DNA from: Bradyrhizobium sp. NDS-1
GTDB taxonomy: Bacteria > Pseudomonadota > Alphaproteobacteria > Rhizobiales > Xanthobacteraceae
Assembly: GCF_032918005.1 (NCBI RefSeq)
Contig: NZ_CP136628.1
Span: 4,263,501 to 4,327,500, forward strand
Length of the DNA: 64,000 bases
Direction of reading: 5' to 3'
Both the position numbers and the translations under genes were made by a program. Below, one piece after another: positions 50,614 through 56,882 of the stretch (position 1 is its first letter; each line of letters starts with the position of its first letter). Below the pieces are notes generated by a model, which did no database searches, was not told the origin of the DNA, and saw nothing but the letters and a program-made list of their open reading frames with translations.

Positions 50614-51251
50614 ACCTGCATCAGATCCTCAAGACCGTTCCGAAGGAATGGCACTCCGTGGCCACGCACTACGTCAAGGGGCTTCAGCGTGCCGGCGTGC
50701 CAGCGGACAAGCTCGATTCGCTCGTGCAGTGGGGTGTGGCGTACCAGGGCCCAGGCGATGAGGAGGCGTTGCTTTCTTCCTTTCGTGCGCAAGCCTCGCG
50801 CCTGGGCCTGGAAAGCCACGTGACATCCCTGGCGGCCGATTGGGGTCTTGAAGCTCGCGAGGAGATCAACTCCGGCAAGTGGCAGCCTGAGCCGGCGCCG
50901 CCATCCGACAACGCAAGTCTGCTCGCGGACATCCGCGCGTATCGCCAGCAGTGGCCTGACGAATACGGGCAGGACAAGGCGATGCAGGAAGCCGAGCTCG
51001 CGCTGATCGCTGCCGATCTCGGTGAGAAGCCGCCGAAGGTATCGGGACAACTTCCGACCACGCCTGGCGCTCAGCGCATGATGGAGATTCGGCAGATCAT
51101 GCGAGACGAACCGGATCGATACAACGCTGACAAGGCGCTCCAAGCCGAGCAGCTTGGTCTGATCGAAGCTGACCTTGCGAGCCGGTCGGCTCAGCAACCC
51201 ACCTCTCAACCCGCGCCAGCGGCTTCTGGCGATACAGGAGAACCCACTTGA
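50610..51251 (+). CDS. Hypothetical protein with internal helical repeats
   Basis: A 213-residue soluble protein. Two similar segments (LLADIRAYRQQWPDEYGQDK then AMQEAELALIAADLGE; and MMEIRQIMRDEPDRYNADKA then LQAEQLGLIEADL) look like an internal duplication. This kind of IRxxMxDxPxxYxxDKAxQ repeat is seen in phage head/scaffold-like proteins, but I cannot assign one. Coupled to both neighbours by 4-bp overlaps. Confidence 0.6.
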   Translation: MNLHQILKTVPKEWHSVATHYVKGLQRAGVPADKLDSLVQWGVAYQGPGDEEALLSSFRAQASRLGLESHVTSLAADWGLEAREEINSGKWQPEPAPPSDNASLLADIRAYRQQWPDEYGQDKAMQEAELALIAADLGEKPPKVSGQLPTTPGAQRMMEIRQIMRDEPDRYNADKALQAEQLGLIEADLASRSAQQPTSQPAPAASGDTGEPT

Positions 51252-51430
51252 GCACAGCATTTGACGCGGCCAGCGAATACGTCGCGGCTCTGGAGGCGGA
51301 GGCGAAGGCCTCGCCGAAAAACTTCTACGGCAACGCCAACCATCGCGCCGACGGCAAGGAGCGTGTGGCGTCTGCGCTGCGCGTTTCGCGCAACCTGACG
51401 CAGCGTCTTCAAGAACTGGTTCGGGGCTGA
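51248..51430 (+). CDS. Small hypothetical protein
   Basis: A 60-residue protein (FDAASEYVAALEAEAKASPK, then a basic helix VASALRVSRNLTQRLQEL). It starts by TTG within an overlap (4 bp) with the previous gene and ends 2 bp before the next. Role unknown; the position suggests a virion or packaging-associated small protein. Confidence 0.5.
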   Translation: MSTAFDAASEYVAALEAEAKASPKNFYGNANHRADGKERVASALRVSRNLTQRLQELVRG

Positions 51431-51432
51431 GC

Positions 51433-51984
51433 ATGACCGCAGCTGAAGTGAAGTTTCGCGACGAGCAGAACGCGGCGGCAAAGGGCAGATTCCACGCCGA
51501 GATGGTGGCCTTATCGGCCGGCGGCCCTCCGTCGCCTGTCAAGAAGCCGCTGGCTGATCCCAAGCGCTTCATTGGTGCGTCATACGCTCGATGCGAATGG
51601 TCCTATACGATGCGTTCCGAGGAGACGATCGCGGACGTAAAGAGCGATGGCTTCTTCAAGGGCGTCGCCAACAAGTTCACGATGGGCGACCTGGTCGAGG
51701 TTCGGTCGGCAAACCTCACGTTCTGGAGCCTCCTCATGGCCGTGGCCTCGGATCATGTCGCCGGCCGCGTCGAGCTCAGGACCCTGATCGAGACCGAAGT
51801 GGAAGCCGCGGAGACGAAGGACTTCGAGGCCGACGGCTACACGATCGAGAACACGGGGGATGTGCTGCGGCGCCTGGCTGTGGTTCGCAAGGCCGACGGC
51901 AAGCTGATGAAGGACGGCTTCAAGACCAAGCCGGACGCGGCGCACTACATCAGCACCGAGCTGCACGCGCGGGCGGCTTCCTGA
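51433..51984 (+). CDS. Hypothetical phage-type protein
   Basis: A 183-residue soluble protein (FIGASYARCEWSYTMRSEET, GDLVEVRSANLTFWSLLMAV, FEADGYTIENTGDVLRRLAV). The centre reads as an alpha/beta fold. Its stop overlaps the tail-fibre gene start (TGATG). It may be a structural or adaptor protein, but no family is recognised. Confidence 0.6.
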   Translation: MTAAEVKFRDEQNAAAKGRFHAEMVALSAGGPPSPVKKPLADPKRFIGASYARCEWSYTMRSEETIADVKSDGFFKGVANKFTMGDLVEVRSANLTFWSLLMAVASDHVAGRVELRTLIETEVEAAETKDFEADGYTIENTGDVLRRLAVVRKADGKLMKDGFKTKPDAAHYISTELHARAAS

Positions 51985-53072
51985 TGGCGATCATCGACCG
52001 ACGATACTCCGTGGCCGAAGGGACCGCGGTCAAGGCGCCATGCCGCGTTGCGACCACGGCCAACGTCACGCTATCCGGCTTGCAGACGATCGACGGCGTG
52101 ACGCTGGTCGAGCATGACCGCGTTCTGGTGAGGGCTCAATCGACCGGGTCTGAAAACGGTATCTATGAGGCTTCGTCGGGCAACTGGCTGCGCACCAAGG
52201 ATTTCGATGGCGCCTACGACATCGTTTCCGGGTCTCGGGTCTATGTCGTTTCCGGCGCCGTCAATGCGCAATACGAGTACGCGGTCTCGACGGCGGGCGA
52301 GATCGTCATCGACAGCACGGCGATCACTTTCGTAGCGCTGGGCGCGCAGTCCGCCACTGCCGCTGCCGCTGAAGCCGTCGACGCAGCCGCTACCGCGGTT
52401 GCTGCCGCAGCCACGGCAACCAGCGCCACTTTCACCACGGGCGATATCAAGCTAACCCTGAAAGCGACGCCAGACATCGGCTGGCGCATGTTCGATGACG
52501 GCACGATCGGCGATGGGAGCTCGGGCGCGACCTATGCCAACGTCGCCGCTCAGGCGCTGTTCACGTTGATGTACGACAATTTCGTGGATGCCAACGCGGC
52601 GATCACGACCAGCGCAGGTGCTGGGACGACCCGCGCGGCGCAGGTGAACGCCGCAACAGCATGGGCGAACCATTGCCGGATCGCGCTGCCGAAGGTGCTT
52701 GGGCGTGCGCTGGCTATCGCAGGCGCTGGTTCTGGGCTGACGTCACGAGATCTGGGTGTGACGGCGGGCGCGGAGACGCATCAGCTGCAAACGACGGAAA
52801 TCCCATCGCACCAGCATAGCGTCTATCTCAAAGATCCGGGCCACACTCACACTTATTCGGTTGCAAACAACACCGAGCAAAAGCCGATGTCGGGTGGCGT
52901 CCCGGCTTACGTCAGCACGACGCCGTCGACCACTTCATCCAATGCCACCGGAATCACGATCGGCTCCGTCAGCGGCACTGCCAACGACAATAAGACCGCA
53001 ACGGCCGGCGGCGGCGGCTCGCACAACAACATGCAGCCGTCGTCGTTCTTGAACGCGATGGTCAAGTTGTGA
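51984..53072 (+). CDS. Phage tail fibre / tail collar-like protein
   Basis: A 362-residue protein. The N-terminal part (VTLSGLQTIDGVTLVEHDRV, LVRAQSTGSENGIYEASSGN) is a repeat found in phage appendage proteins; the Ala-rich middle forms a fibre-like linker. The C-terminal half resembles a tail-collar domain, with TEIPSHQHSVYLKDPGHTHT and a His-rich GGGGSHNNMQPSSFLNAMVK ending typical of phage T4 collar-type tips. Such tips bind host receptors. In a capsid-less element, it may alter helper-phage host range. Confidence 0.8.
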   Translation: MAIIDRRYSVAEGTAVKAPCRVATTANVTLSGLQTIDGVTLVEHDRVLVRAQSTGSENGIYEASSGNWLRTKDFDGAYDIVSGSRVYVVSGAVNAQYEYAVSTAGEIVIDSTAITFVALGAQSATAAAAEAVDAAATAVAAAATATSATFTTGDIKLTLKATPDIGWRMFDDGTIGDGSSGATYANVAAQALFTLMYDNFVDANAAITTSAGAGTTRAAQVNAATAWANHCRIALPKVLGRALAIAGAGSGLTSRDLGVTAGAETHQLQTTEIPSHQHSVYLKDPGHTHTYSVANNTEQKPMSGGVPAYVSTTPSTTSSNATGITIGSVSGTANDNKTATAGGGGSHNNMQPSSFLNAMVKL

Positions 53073-53248
53073 GTTCGGCGTCAGCTGCGGAGCCTGCGGC
53101 CGGCCTCGATCGGGGCTGCACGCTCCTGGACGACTACTCGATCCGCCTCCAGCTCGAGCACCTGTGGAATGCCGACAGGTGCCCGGCGCTGAGCCGTGAG
53201 CAGCGGGTGGGGAGGATCAGGGAGTTGAGTCCGGAGCTCGCACGATGA
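53069..53248 (+). CDS. Small hypothetical protein
   Basis: A 59-residue protein starting at GTG 53069, overlapping the tail-fibre stop (GTGA), and ending in an ATGA overlap with the next gene. The sequence (LDDYSIRLQLEHLWNADRCP, then ALSREQRVGRIRELSPELAR) is soluble and helical. Perfect coupling on both sides argues that it is real. Family unknown. Confidence 0.55.
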   Translation: MSSASAAEPAAGLDRGCTLLDDYSIRLQLEHLWNADRCPALSREQRVGRIRELSPELAR

Positions 53249-53712
53249 CGGCAGCCTGGGAGCCGTTGGAGCGCATCGAGACCCCGCCTCCTTCCGAGGA
53301 GGATATCGCTCTGCTGATGACGCGTGGCTCGCGTGAGGACGCCCTCAAATTGCTCGCGGTGGAATCCACGGCCGAGTACTGGCAAAACGCGGTCTTCCTG
53401 GTCCTGAAAATCCAGCTTGGTTCTGGCTGGTTTAAGCTCCGCATCGAGAGGCGCGACGGTGAGCCGATCAGCCGGGAATGGCGGCTATTTCAGAACATCA
53501 AAAACCAGCTGCTCGGGCCTGAGTGCGAGGCGTTGGAGTTGTACCCGGCGGAGTCGCGCAAGATCGACAGCGCCAACATGTATCACCTCTATGGCGTTGC
53601 AGATCCTGAAGTAAAATTCAGCTTCGGGATGACGCCGGTGGATGAGCTTGGCGGAAAGACTTACGACGTGGCGCGCGGCCGATCGAAGCCGGCGAGCTAT
53701 TCTCATGACTAA
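53245..53712 (+). CDS. DUF7694-like hypothetical protein
   Basis: A 155-residue protein. After a 70-residue N-terminal segment comes WFKLRIERRDGEPISREWRL followed by FQNIKNQLLGPECEALELYP and AESRKIDSANMYHLYGVAD. This R-R-D-x-x-P-I-x-x-W-R-x-x-Q-x-I-K-N-x-L-x-G-P-E-C-E-x-x-E-L-Y-P pattern is the DUF7694 family, common in Rhizobiales mobile DNA. Function unknown. Confidence 0.7.
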   Translation: MTAAWEPLERIETPPPSEEDIALLMTRGSREDALKLLAVESTAEYWQNAVFLVLKIQLGSGWFKLRIERRDGEPISREWRLFQNIKNQLLGPECEALELYPAESRKIDSANMYHLYGVADPEVKFSFGMTPVDELGGKTYDVARGRSKPASYSHD

Positions 53713-53764
53713 CGTCGAAGGCCGCCGCCCTTTCATCGGTTGTAGGGTCGTGTAGTATCGCCTC

Positions 53765-54634
53765 ATGATCGCACCCGCCCCAGCCACCGTTGAAGATACA
53801 GCAGACCGGATGATAATCCAGCTTGATCCTGGCGGTCCTATTGATCTTGAGGGCCTCGGCGCAAGCTTCGCAGCCCTTGCGCGTCTTTACGCGCGGCATC
53901 ACGGGGAGACCAAAGATGCTGACACGACTCCGCGCCTCTTCATCTCCAAGCTGGAAAATGGAAGCGTCATCGCGGAAATCGTTCCGTATGTCGTGATGCT
54001 CGGCCAAGCCGTGCCATTCATGCAGCAAGCCGTAGTGATTGCGAACTTCACTGATCGCGTAGCCAAAACTATTCGAGCTTTTTCAGGCGCAGAAATCCCA
54101 GCAAAAGCGGATCTTCCGTCGACTGACGACGCACGAGATATCAAAGAATTCATCAAGCCGCTTGTCGGCCGCCGCGGATCTGACTTGAAAATCTCGCACG
54201 CCCGATTTGAGCGCCGCGATGGAGAAAAATCGACAATCCTCGAATATCGCTTTGATGAAACAGAACTCAACCGCGCGGCGCTCACCATAGATGCGGAGCT
54301 AGTCAACCCGGCGCTGCCTCCCCCGCAGCCCGACGAGCCCTCGTCTACGAAGTCAATTCGCGAGGCCATGCTTTTCTTCCAGCAGGCTAGCAGATCTGCC
54401 GGCAAGAGCGCCGGCCGCACGAGCGACAAAGCGATAATTCCGTCGGTCACGGAGAAGGCTCTGCCAGTGTACTTTGTGGAAGACGCCGGCCTCAAAGAGC
54501 AGATGGTGCAGGGCCAGACAAATCCGCTCAACGACACCACTTACATCATTGATGCCGACGTTCAGTTGGTTGATGGCGTACCCAAGGGGTACGTCGTTAC
54601 TCGTGTCCACCGCGTCATCGAGGGCGATGAGTGA
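53765..54634 (+). CDS. Hypothetical cargo protein
   Basis: A 289-residue soluble protein that I do not recognise. Two parts can be seen: an N-terminal domain (IQLDPGGPIDLEGLGASFAA, then LARLYARHHGE and GSVIAEIVPYVVMLGQAVPF) and a C-terminal domain (FERRDGEKSTILEYRFDETE, then PVYFVEDAGLKEQMVQGQTN) separated by a Pro-rich linker. It lies after the structural-type genes, apart from them by 52 bp, in the position where satellites carry phage-defence or other accessory genes. Confidence 0.6.
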   Translation: MIAPAPATVEDTADRMIIQLDPGGPIDLEGLGASFAALARLYARHHGETKDADTTPRLFISKLENGSVIAEIVPYVVMLGQAVPFMQQAVVIANFTDRVAKTIRAFSGAEIPAKADLPSTDDARDIKEFIKPLVGRRGSDLKISHARFERRDGEKSTILEYRFDETELNRAALTIDAELVNPALPPPQPDEPSSTKSIREAMLFFQQASRSAGKSAGRTSDKAIIPSVTEKALPVYFVEDAGLKEQMVQGQTNPLNDTTYIIDADVQLVDGVPKGYVVTRVHRVIEGDE

Positions 54635-54764
54635 GTGCCTGGCGTCGGTCCCACTCTCTCAGAGTCCCGTTAGCGCGGCACCTACTAAGAAGTGAGCCAG
54701 CGATAGGTAGCCCAACCAGCCAAGAGACCTGCGGCAGGCAAAAGCTCGATGGGTCTTGGGCGAG

Positions 54765-54968
54765 CTAGCAAGAGAGCATACTACCGTTCAGGCTGCAGCC
54801 CTCCACAATGGACTGTACAGCTCGCCGGAAATCGCGATCTCGCTTCAGCTCCATATAATCCATCCCGGCCACATCGGCGCGAGCTTTACTCGCAAAATTG
54901 ACAAGCGCAGCCCCTACATTCACGGCTGTCAGTGCAACCAACAAGACCACGACAACTGCTGATTTCAT
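54765..54968 (-). CDS. Small exported or membrane-anchored protein
   Basis: A 67-residue protein with GAGGGGG about 6 nt before its ATG. The N-terminal 25 residues form a signal or anchor helix (MKSAVVVVLLVALTAVNVGA), followed by a charged helix (MELKRDRDFRRAVQSIVEGC) and a final Cys. It is one of the few minus-strand genes of Block B. Function unknown. Confidence 0.55.
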   Translation of the reverse strand: MKSAVVVVLLVALTAVNVGAALVNFASKARADVAGMDYMELKRDRDFRRAVQSIVEGCSLNGSMLSC

Positions 54969-55056
54969 GAATTCCCCCTCTGGTTGCGTCGGACACTACA
55001 CGCGCCGAAGCGCCCCCGAAAGGGGTGGATTTTTAACCAAATCAGGAGCAGGCTGT

Positions 55057-55320
55057 CCGTGGGCTTGATAACCCGGACGAAGCTATAGACCGCATTCCCT
55101 GGCAGGAATTGCCCTGACGCCTGGCAGCGTCGGGCGGCGGTTCGAATTCTGGTGGCGCATTGGCGTGCGCCCCAACCTGGCCATTATGGCCGGGAGGGCC
55201 GCGCCATGTCCAGAGGGGAAACCCTTAAAAGCGCCGCCGCCTGTCGCTTCGCAGGTTATCAACTCCCGGCTGCCGGTCTGACACCGGCTACGGCCTTGAT
55301 AAGCCGAAGGAAGCACAGCC
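55057..55320 (+). ncRNA. Candidate structured leader RNA upstream of 55321
   Basis: This 260-bp stretch is rich in hairpins: GGG-CTTGATAA-CCC (55061-55074), GCCGGT-CTGAC-ACCGGC (55271-55287) and CGGC-CTTGATAA-GCCG (about 55291-55306). The first and third share the same 8-nt loop, and a longer 20-bp block (55064-55083 and 55295-55314) matches at about 17 positions. It ends just before the ATG at 55321. Conserved-loop hairpins ahead of a gene suggest a 5' leader or a small RNA. I recognise no known riboswitch. Confidence 0.35.
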
Positions 55321-56211
55321 ATGACCAGCCTACACACCAGCGCCCCAGGCGCCGGTCAATTTTCGTCACCTCCATTGATTCTGACAAATTCCGCCAGCGC
55401 GGATCAGGGAGTCAAAAACGAACGCGAACCTTCCAGCGTCAGAGAGATTCCTTTGCCCGGGGCTGCAATCAACAGGAGGACACTGATGAATATGCTCGTT
55501 GGAGCCACCGCACTTACCGCAACTGCAACCCCCGTCCACGCTGCACCAGACACTACGCTGATCACGGCGCTGGAGAAGCTTCGCGAGCTCAAGCCCGTCT
55601 ATGACGCCGCGCAGGCCCGTTGGGATGAGACCTTTCCCGTGTACCATAAGAGCCGCCCCGCCTGGCCCGAAGCGTTGCGCTGGTGTCCTATGGACGGTCT
55701 GAACATCCGCCCATGGAAAACCAAAGATGGCACCATCTTGGACCCGACTGACTTGGCGAAAATGCGGGGCGTGCCGCAGCTCGCTTGGGAATACATCGGA
55801 CCCGATGTTGCCGGCCCGAGCAGCATGGAGTGGGATATCGAGCTTGCTCAGCCGAAAGAGCAGTTCGTACATCTGTTCAAGAGTGTACCAGATGAATGGA
55901 AGCAACGCCGGCTGGATGAGGCCCTGAAGGCTGCAGACGAGCACAAGGCCATCTGCGATGAACTGAAGATAAAAACCGGCTTCCGCGCCGCGGAGGACCA
56001 CTTGAACGACGTCTATTTCAATCAAGTGGTGCCGACACAGAAAATCATCATCGATGCCGATCCCGCGACACCCGGGGCTATCCAGGCGAAGGCGGCGCTA
56101 ATGGTGGAATGGTTCTTCGAGGATGTCCCAGAGGGGGGCGCGGAAATGACCGACTACGACCGCATGGTGGTCGACGTGGTGTGCGGCGTTGCTACTGCTT
56201 CCTCGGTCTGA
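55321..56211 (+). CDS. Hypothetical protein with internal hydrophobic segment
   Basis: A 296-residue protein. Residues 52-75 (RRTLMNMLVGATALTATATP, then VHAA) look like a Tat-like signal, which would place the true start at about residue 56 (ATG 55486 with AGGAGG upstream). The following domain is helical with LITALEKLRELKPVYDAAQA, RWCPMDGLNIRPW and KSVPDEWKQRRLDEALKAAD. I recognise the type from rhizobial prophages but no function. The N-terminal part may be an untranslated leader. Confidence 0.55.
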   Translation: MTSLHTSAPGAGQFSSPPLILTNSASADQGVKNEREPSSVREIPLPGAAINRRTLMNMLVGATALTATATPVHAAPDTTLITALEKLRELKPVYDAAQARWDETFPVYHKSRPAWPEALRWCPMDGLNIRPWKTKDGTILDPTDLAKMRGVPQLAWEYIGPDVAGPSSMEWDIELAQPKEQFVHLFKSVPDEWKQRRLDEALKAADEHKAICDELKIKTGFRAAEDHLNDVYFNQVVPTQKIIIDADPATPGAIQAKAALMVEWFFEDVPEGGAEMTDYDRMVVDVVCGVATASSV

Positions 56212-56220
56212 AGGTGCACA

Positions 56221-56246
56221 GGCCCGCCGGTTCACGCTGGCGGGCC
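56221..56246. terminator. Hairpin between converging genes
   Basis: GGCCCGCCGG, loop TTCACG, then CTGGCGGGCC: a 10-bp stem with one wobble pair between the gene ending at 56211 and the minus-strand gene ending at 56232 (whose stop lies inside it). Similar in sequence to the terminator at 42943. No T run. Confidence 0.5.
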
Positions 56247-56510
56247 AATGCCTGCGGCGATTGCCTGGAGAAGCACAACAATACCCGTTGCAATGGCCGC
56301 GTAAGCGCTCCAACGAGACTGGTTCGCGGTTGTGCCTACGAGATCGATCTTGCGACCATTCCTGGTGAAGATCATTCGATCCGAACGTGTCTCTTTCTGG
56401 TCATCGGCGTACTCGTTCATCCATTTTGAGGCTGAGATGAACCACAGGATTGCCGATGCTCCGGCCACGATGACCGATGCCCAAGTGAGGCAAGTGAGAA
56501 ATGCTTTCAT
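56232..56510 (-). CDS. Small two-helix membrane protein
   Basis: A 92-residue protein with two transmembrane helices: FLTCLTWASVIVAGASAILW at the N-terminus and AAIATGIVVLLQAIAAGI at the C-terminus, joined by a charged loop (MNEYADDQKETRSDRMIFTR). Its start overlaps the upstream small gene by ATGA. Membrane role unknown; phage superinfection-type proteins have similar size and topology. Confidence 0.65.
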   Translation of the reverse strand: MKAFLTCLTWASVIVAGASAILWFISASKWMNEYADDQKETRSDRMIFTRNGRKIDLVGTTANQSRWSAYAAIATGIVVLLQAIAAGIGPPA

Positions 56511-56656
56511 GGGTTAGGTCTCGCCTTGGCGAGTTGCCTTTTCCTGTAGTTGTCGGCGATCTCCAGAAGCGCGGCGCGCTCGACGGGGTCTTCAGTCTGG
56601 AGCGCCAACGTGCGACATATTGACTCGATGTCGAGCCGGCGAGGATTGCAACCCAT
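56507..56656 (-). CDS. Small hypothetical protein, paralogue of 41852-42043
   Basis: A 49-residue protein from ATG 56656: RRLDIESICRTLALQTEDPV, then ERAALLEIADNYRKRQL. It matches the Block A protein (ICRDLAAATTDPVERAALLE) over about 30 residues. The in-frame sequence upstream of the ATG is only translated tRNA. Coupled to the membrane protein downstream. Function unknown; found at the end of Block B beside the tRNA. Confidence 0.6.
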   Translation of the reverse strand: MGCNPRRLDIESICRTLALQTEDPVERAALLEIADNYRKRQLAKARPNP

Positions 56657-56716
56657 TGTACGTTTGATTGTGCGCTGAAACCAGGATATGCACTTAAGTA
56701 TTTGATTTTTCTGATC

Positions 56717-56737
56717 TTTTGGCGGAAGGGGTGGGAT
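56717..56737. repeat. att site: right copy, within tRNA-Ser 3' end
   Basis: The same 21 bp as at 44403-44423. Here it is the end of the intact tRNA-Ser gene, so this copy is the one that keeps the tRNA functional. Confidence 0.85.
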
Positions 56738-56809
56738 TCGAACCCACGGTACCCTTGCGGGCACGCCGGTTTTCAAGACCGGTGCCTTAAACCACTCGGC
56801 CACCCTTCC
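56720..56809 (-). tRNA. tRNA-Ser (anticodon TGA), CCA encoded
   Basis: On the minus strand the gene starts GGAAGGGTGGCCGAGTGG and has a long variable arm (GTGCCCGCAAGGGTACC region) typical of class II tRNAs. The anticodon loop is CTTGAAAAC, giving TGA for serine. The T arm GTGGG-TTCGAAT-CCCAC and acceptor CCCTTCC followed by GCCA pair correctly with the 5' end. It is intact and functional in form. It is flanked on both sides by integrase-bearing elements. Confidence 0.96.
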
Positions 56810-56882
56810 GAAGCAATTATTTCAAGGGCTTAGCACCCCTCGCGGATAGAACAGACAGCGAAACTGCCACCCGATTGCCACC

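Larger units (their letters stand above)
44403..56737. mobile_element. Block B: PICI-like phage satellite integrated at tRNA-Ser
   Basis: A 12.3-kb element bounded by the 21-bp direct repeats at 44403 and 56717. Nearly all genes run in one direction in the order integrase, unknown, AlpA-like, two small proteins, PrimPol, RepA-like ATPase, then a second block with an RHH-like gene, small terminase, several unknowns and a tail-fibre-like gene, followed by cargo. No capsid, portal, protease or large terminase gene is visible. Integrase-AlpA-primase/Rep-TerS is the hallmark order of Gram-negative phage-inducible chromosomal islands, which hijack a helper phage. The classification is inference from gene content. 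Confidence 0.75.

Noticed and set aside
55130..55165. Possible second tRNA: GGTTCGAATTC resembles a T loop
   Set aside because: The flanking bases do not form a T stem or acceptor stem, and no anticodon arm can be found upstream.
56657..56803. In-frame N-terminal extension MAEWFKAPVLKTG... of the small protein at 56507
   Set aside because: This is the well-known mistranslation of a tRNA-Ser gene; the structure and anticodon of the tRNA are intact.
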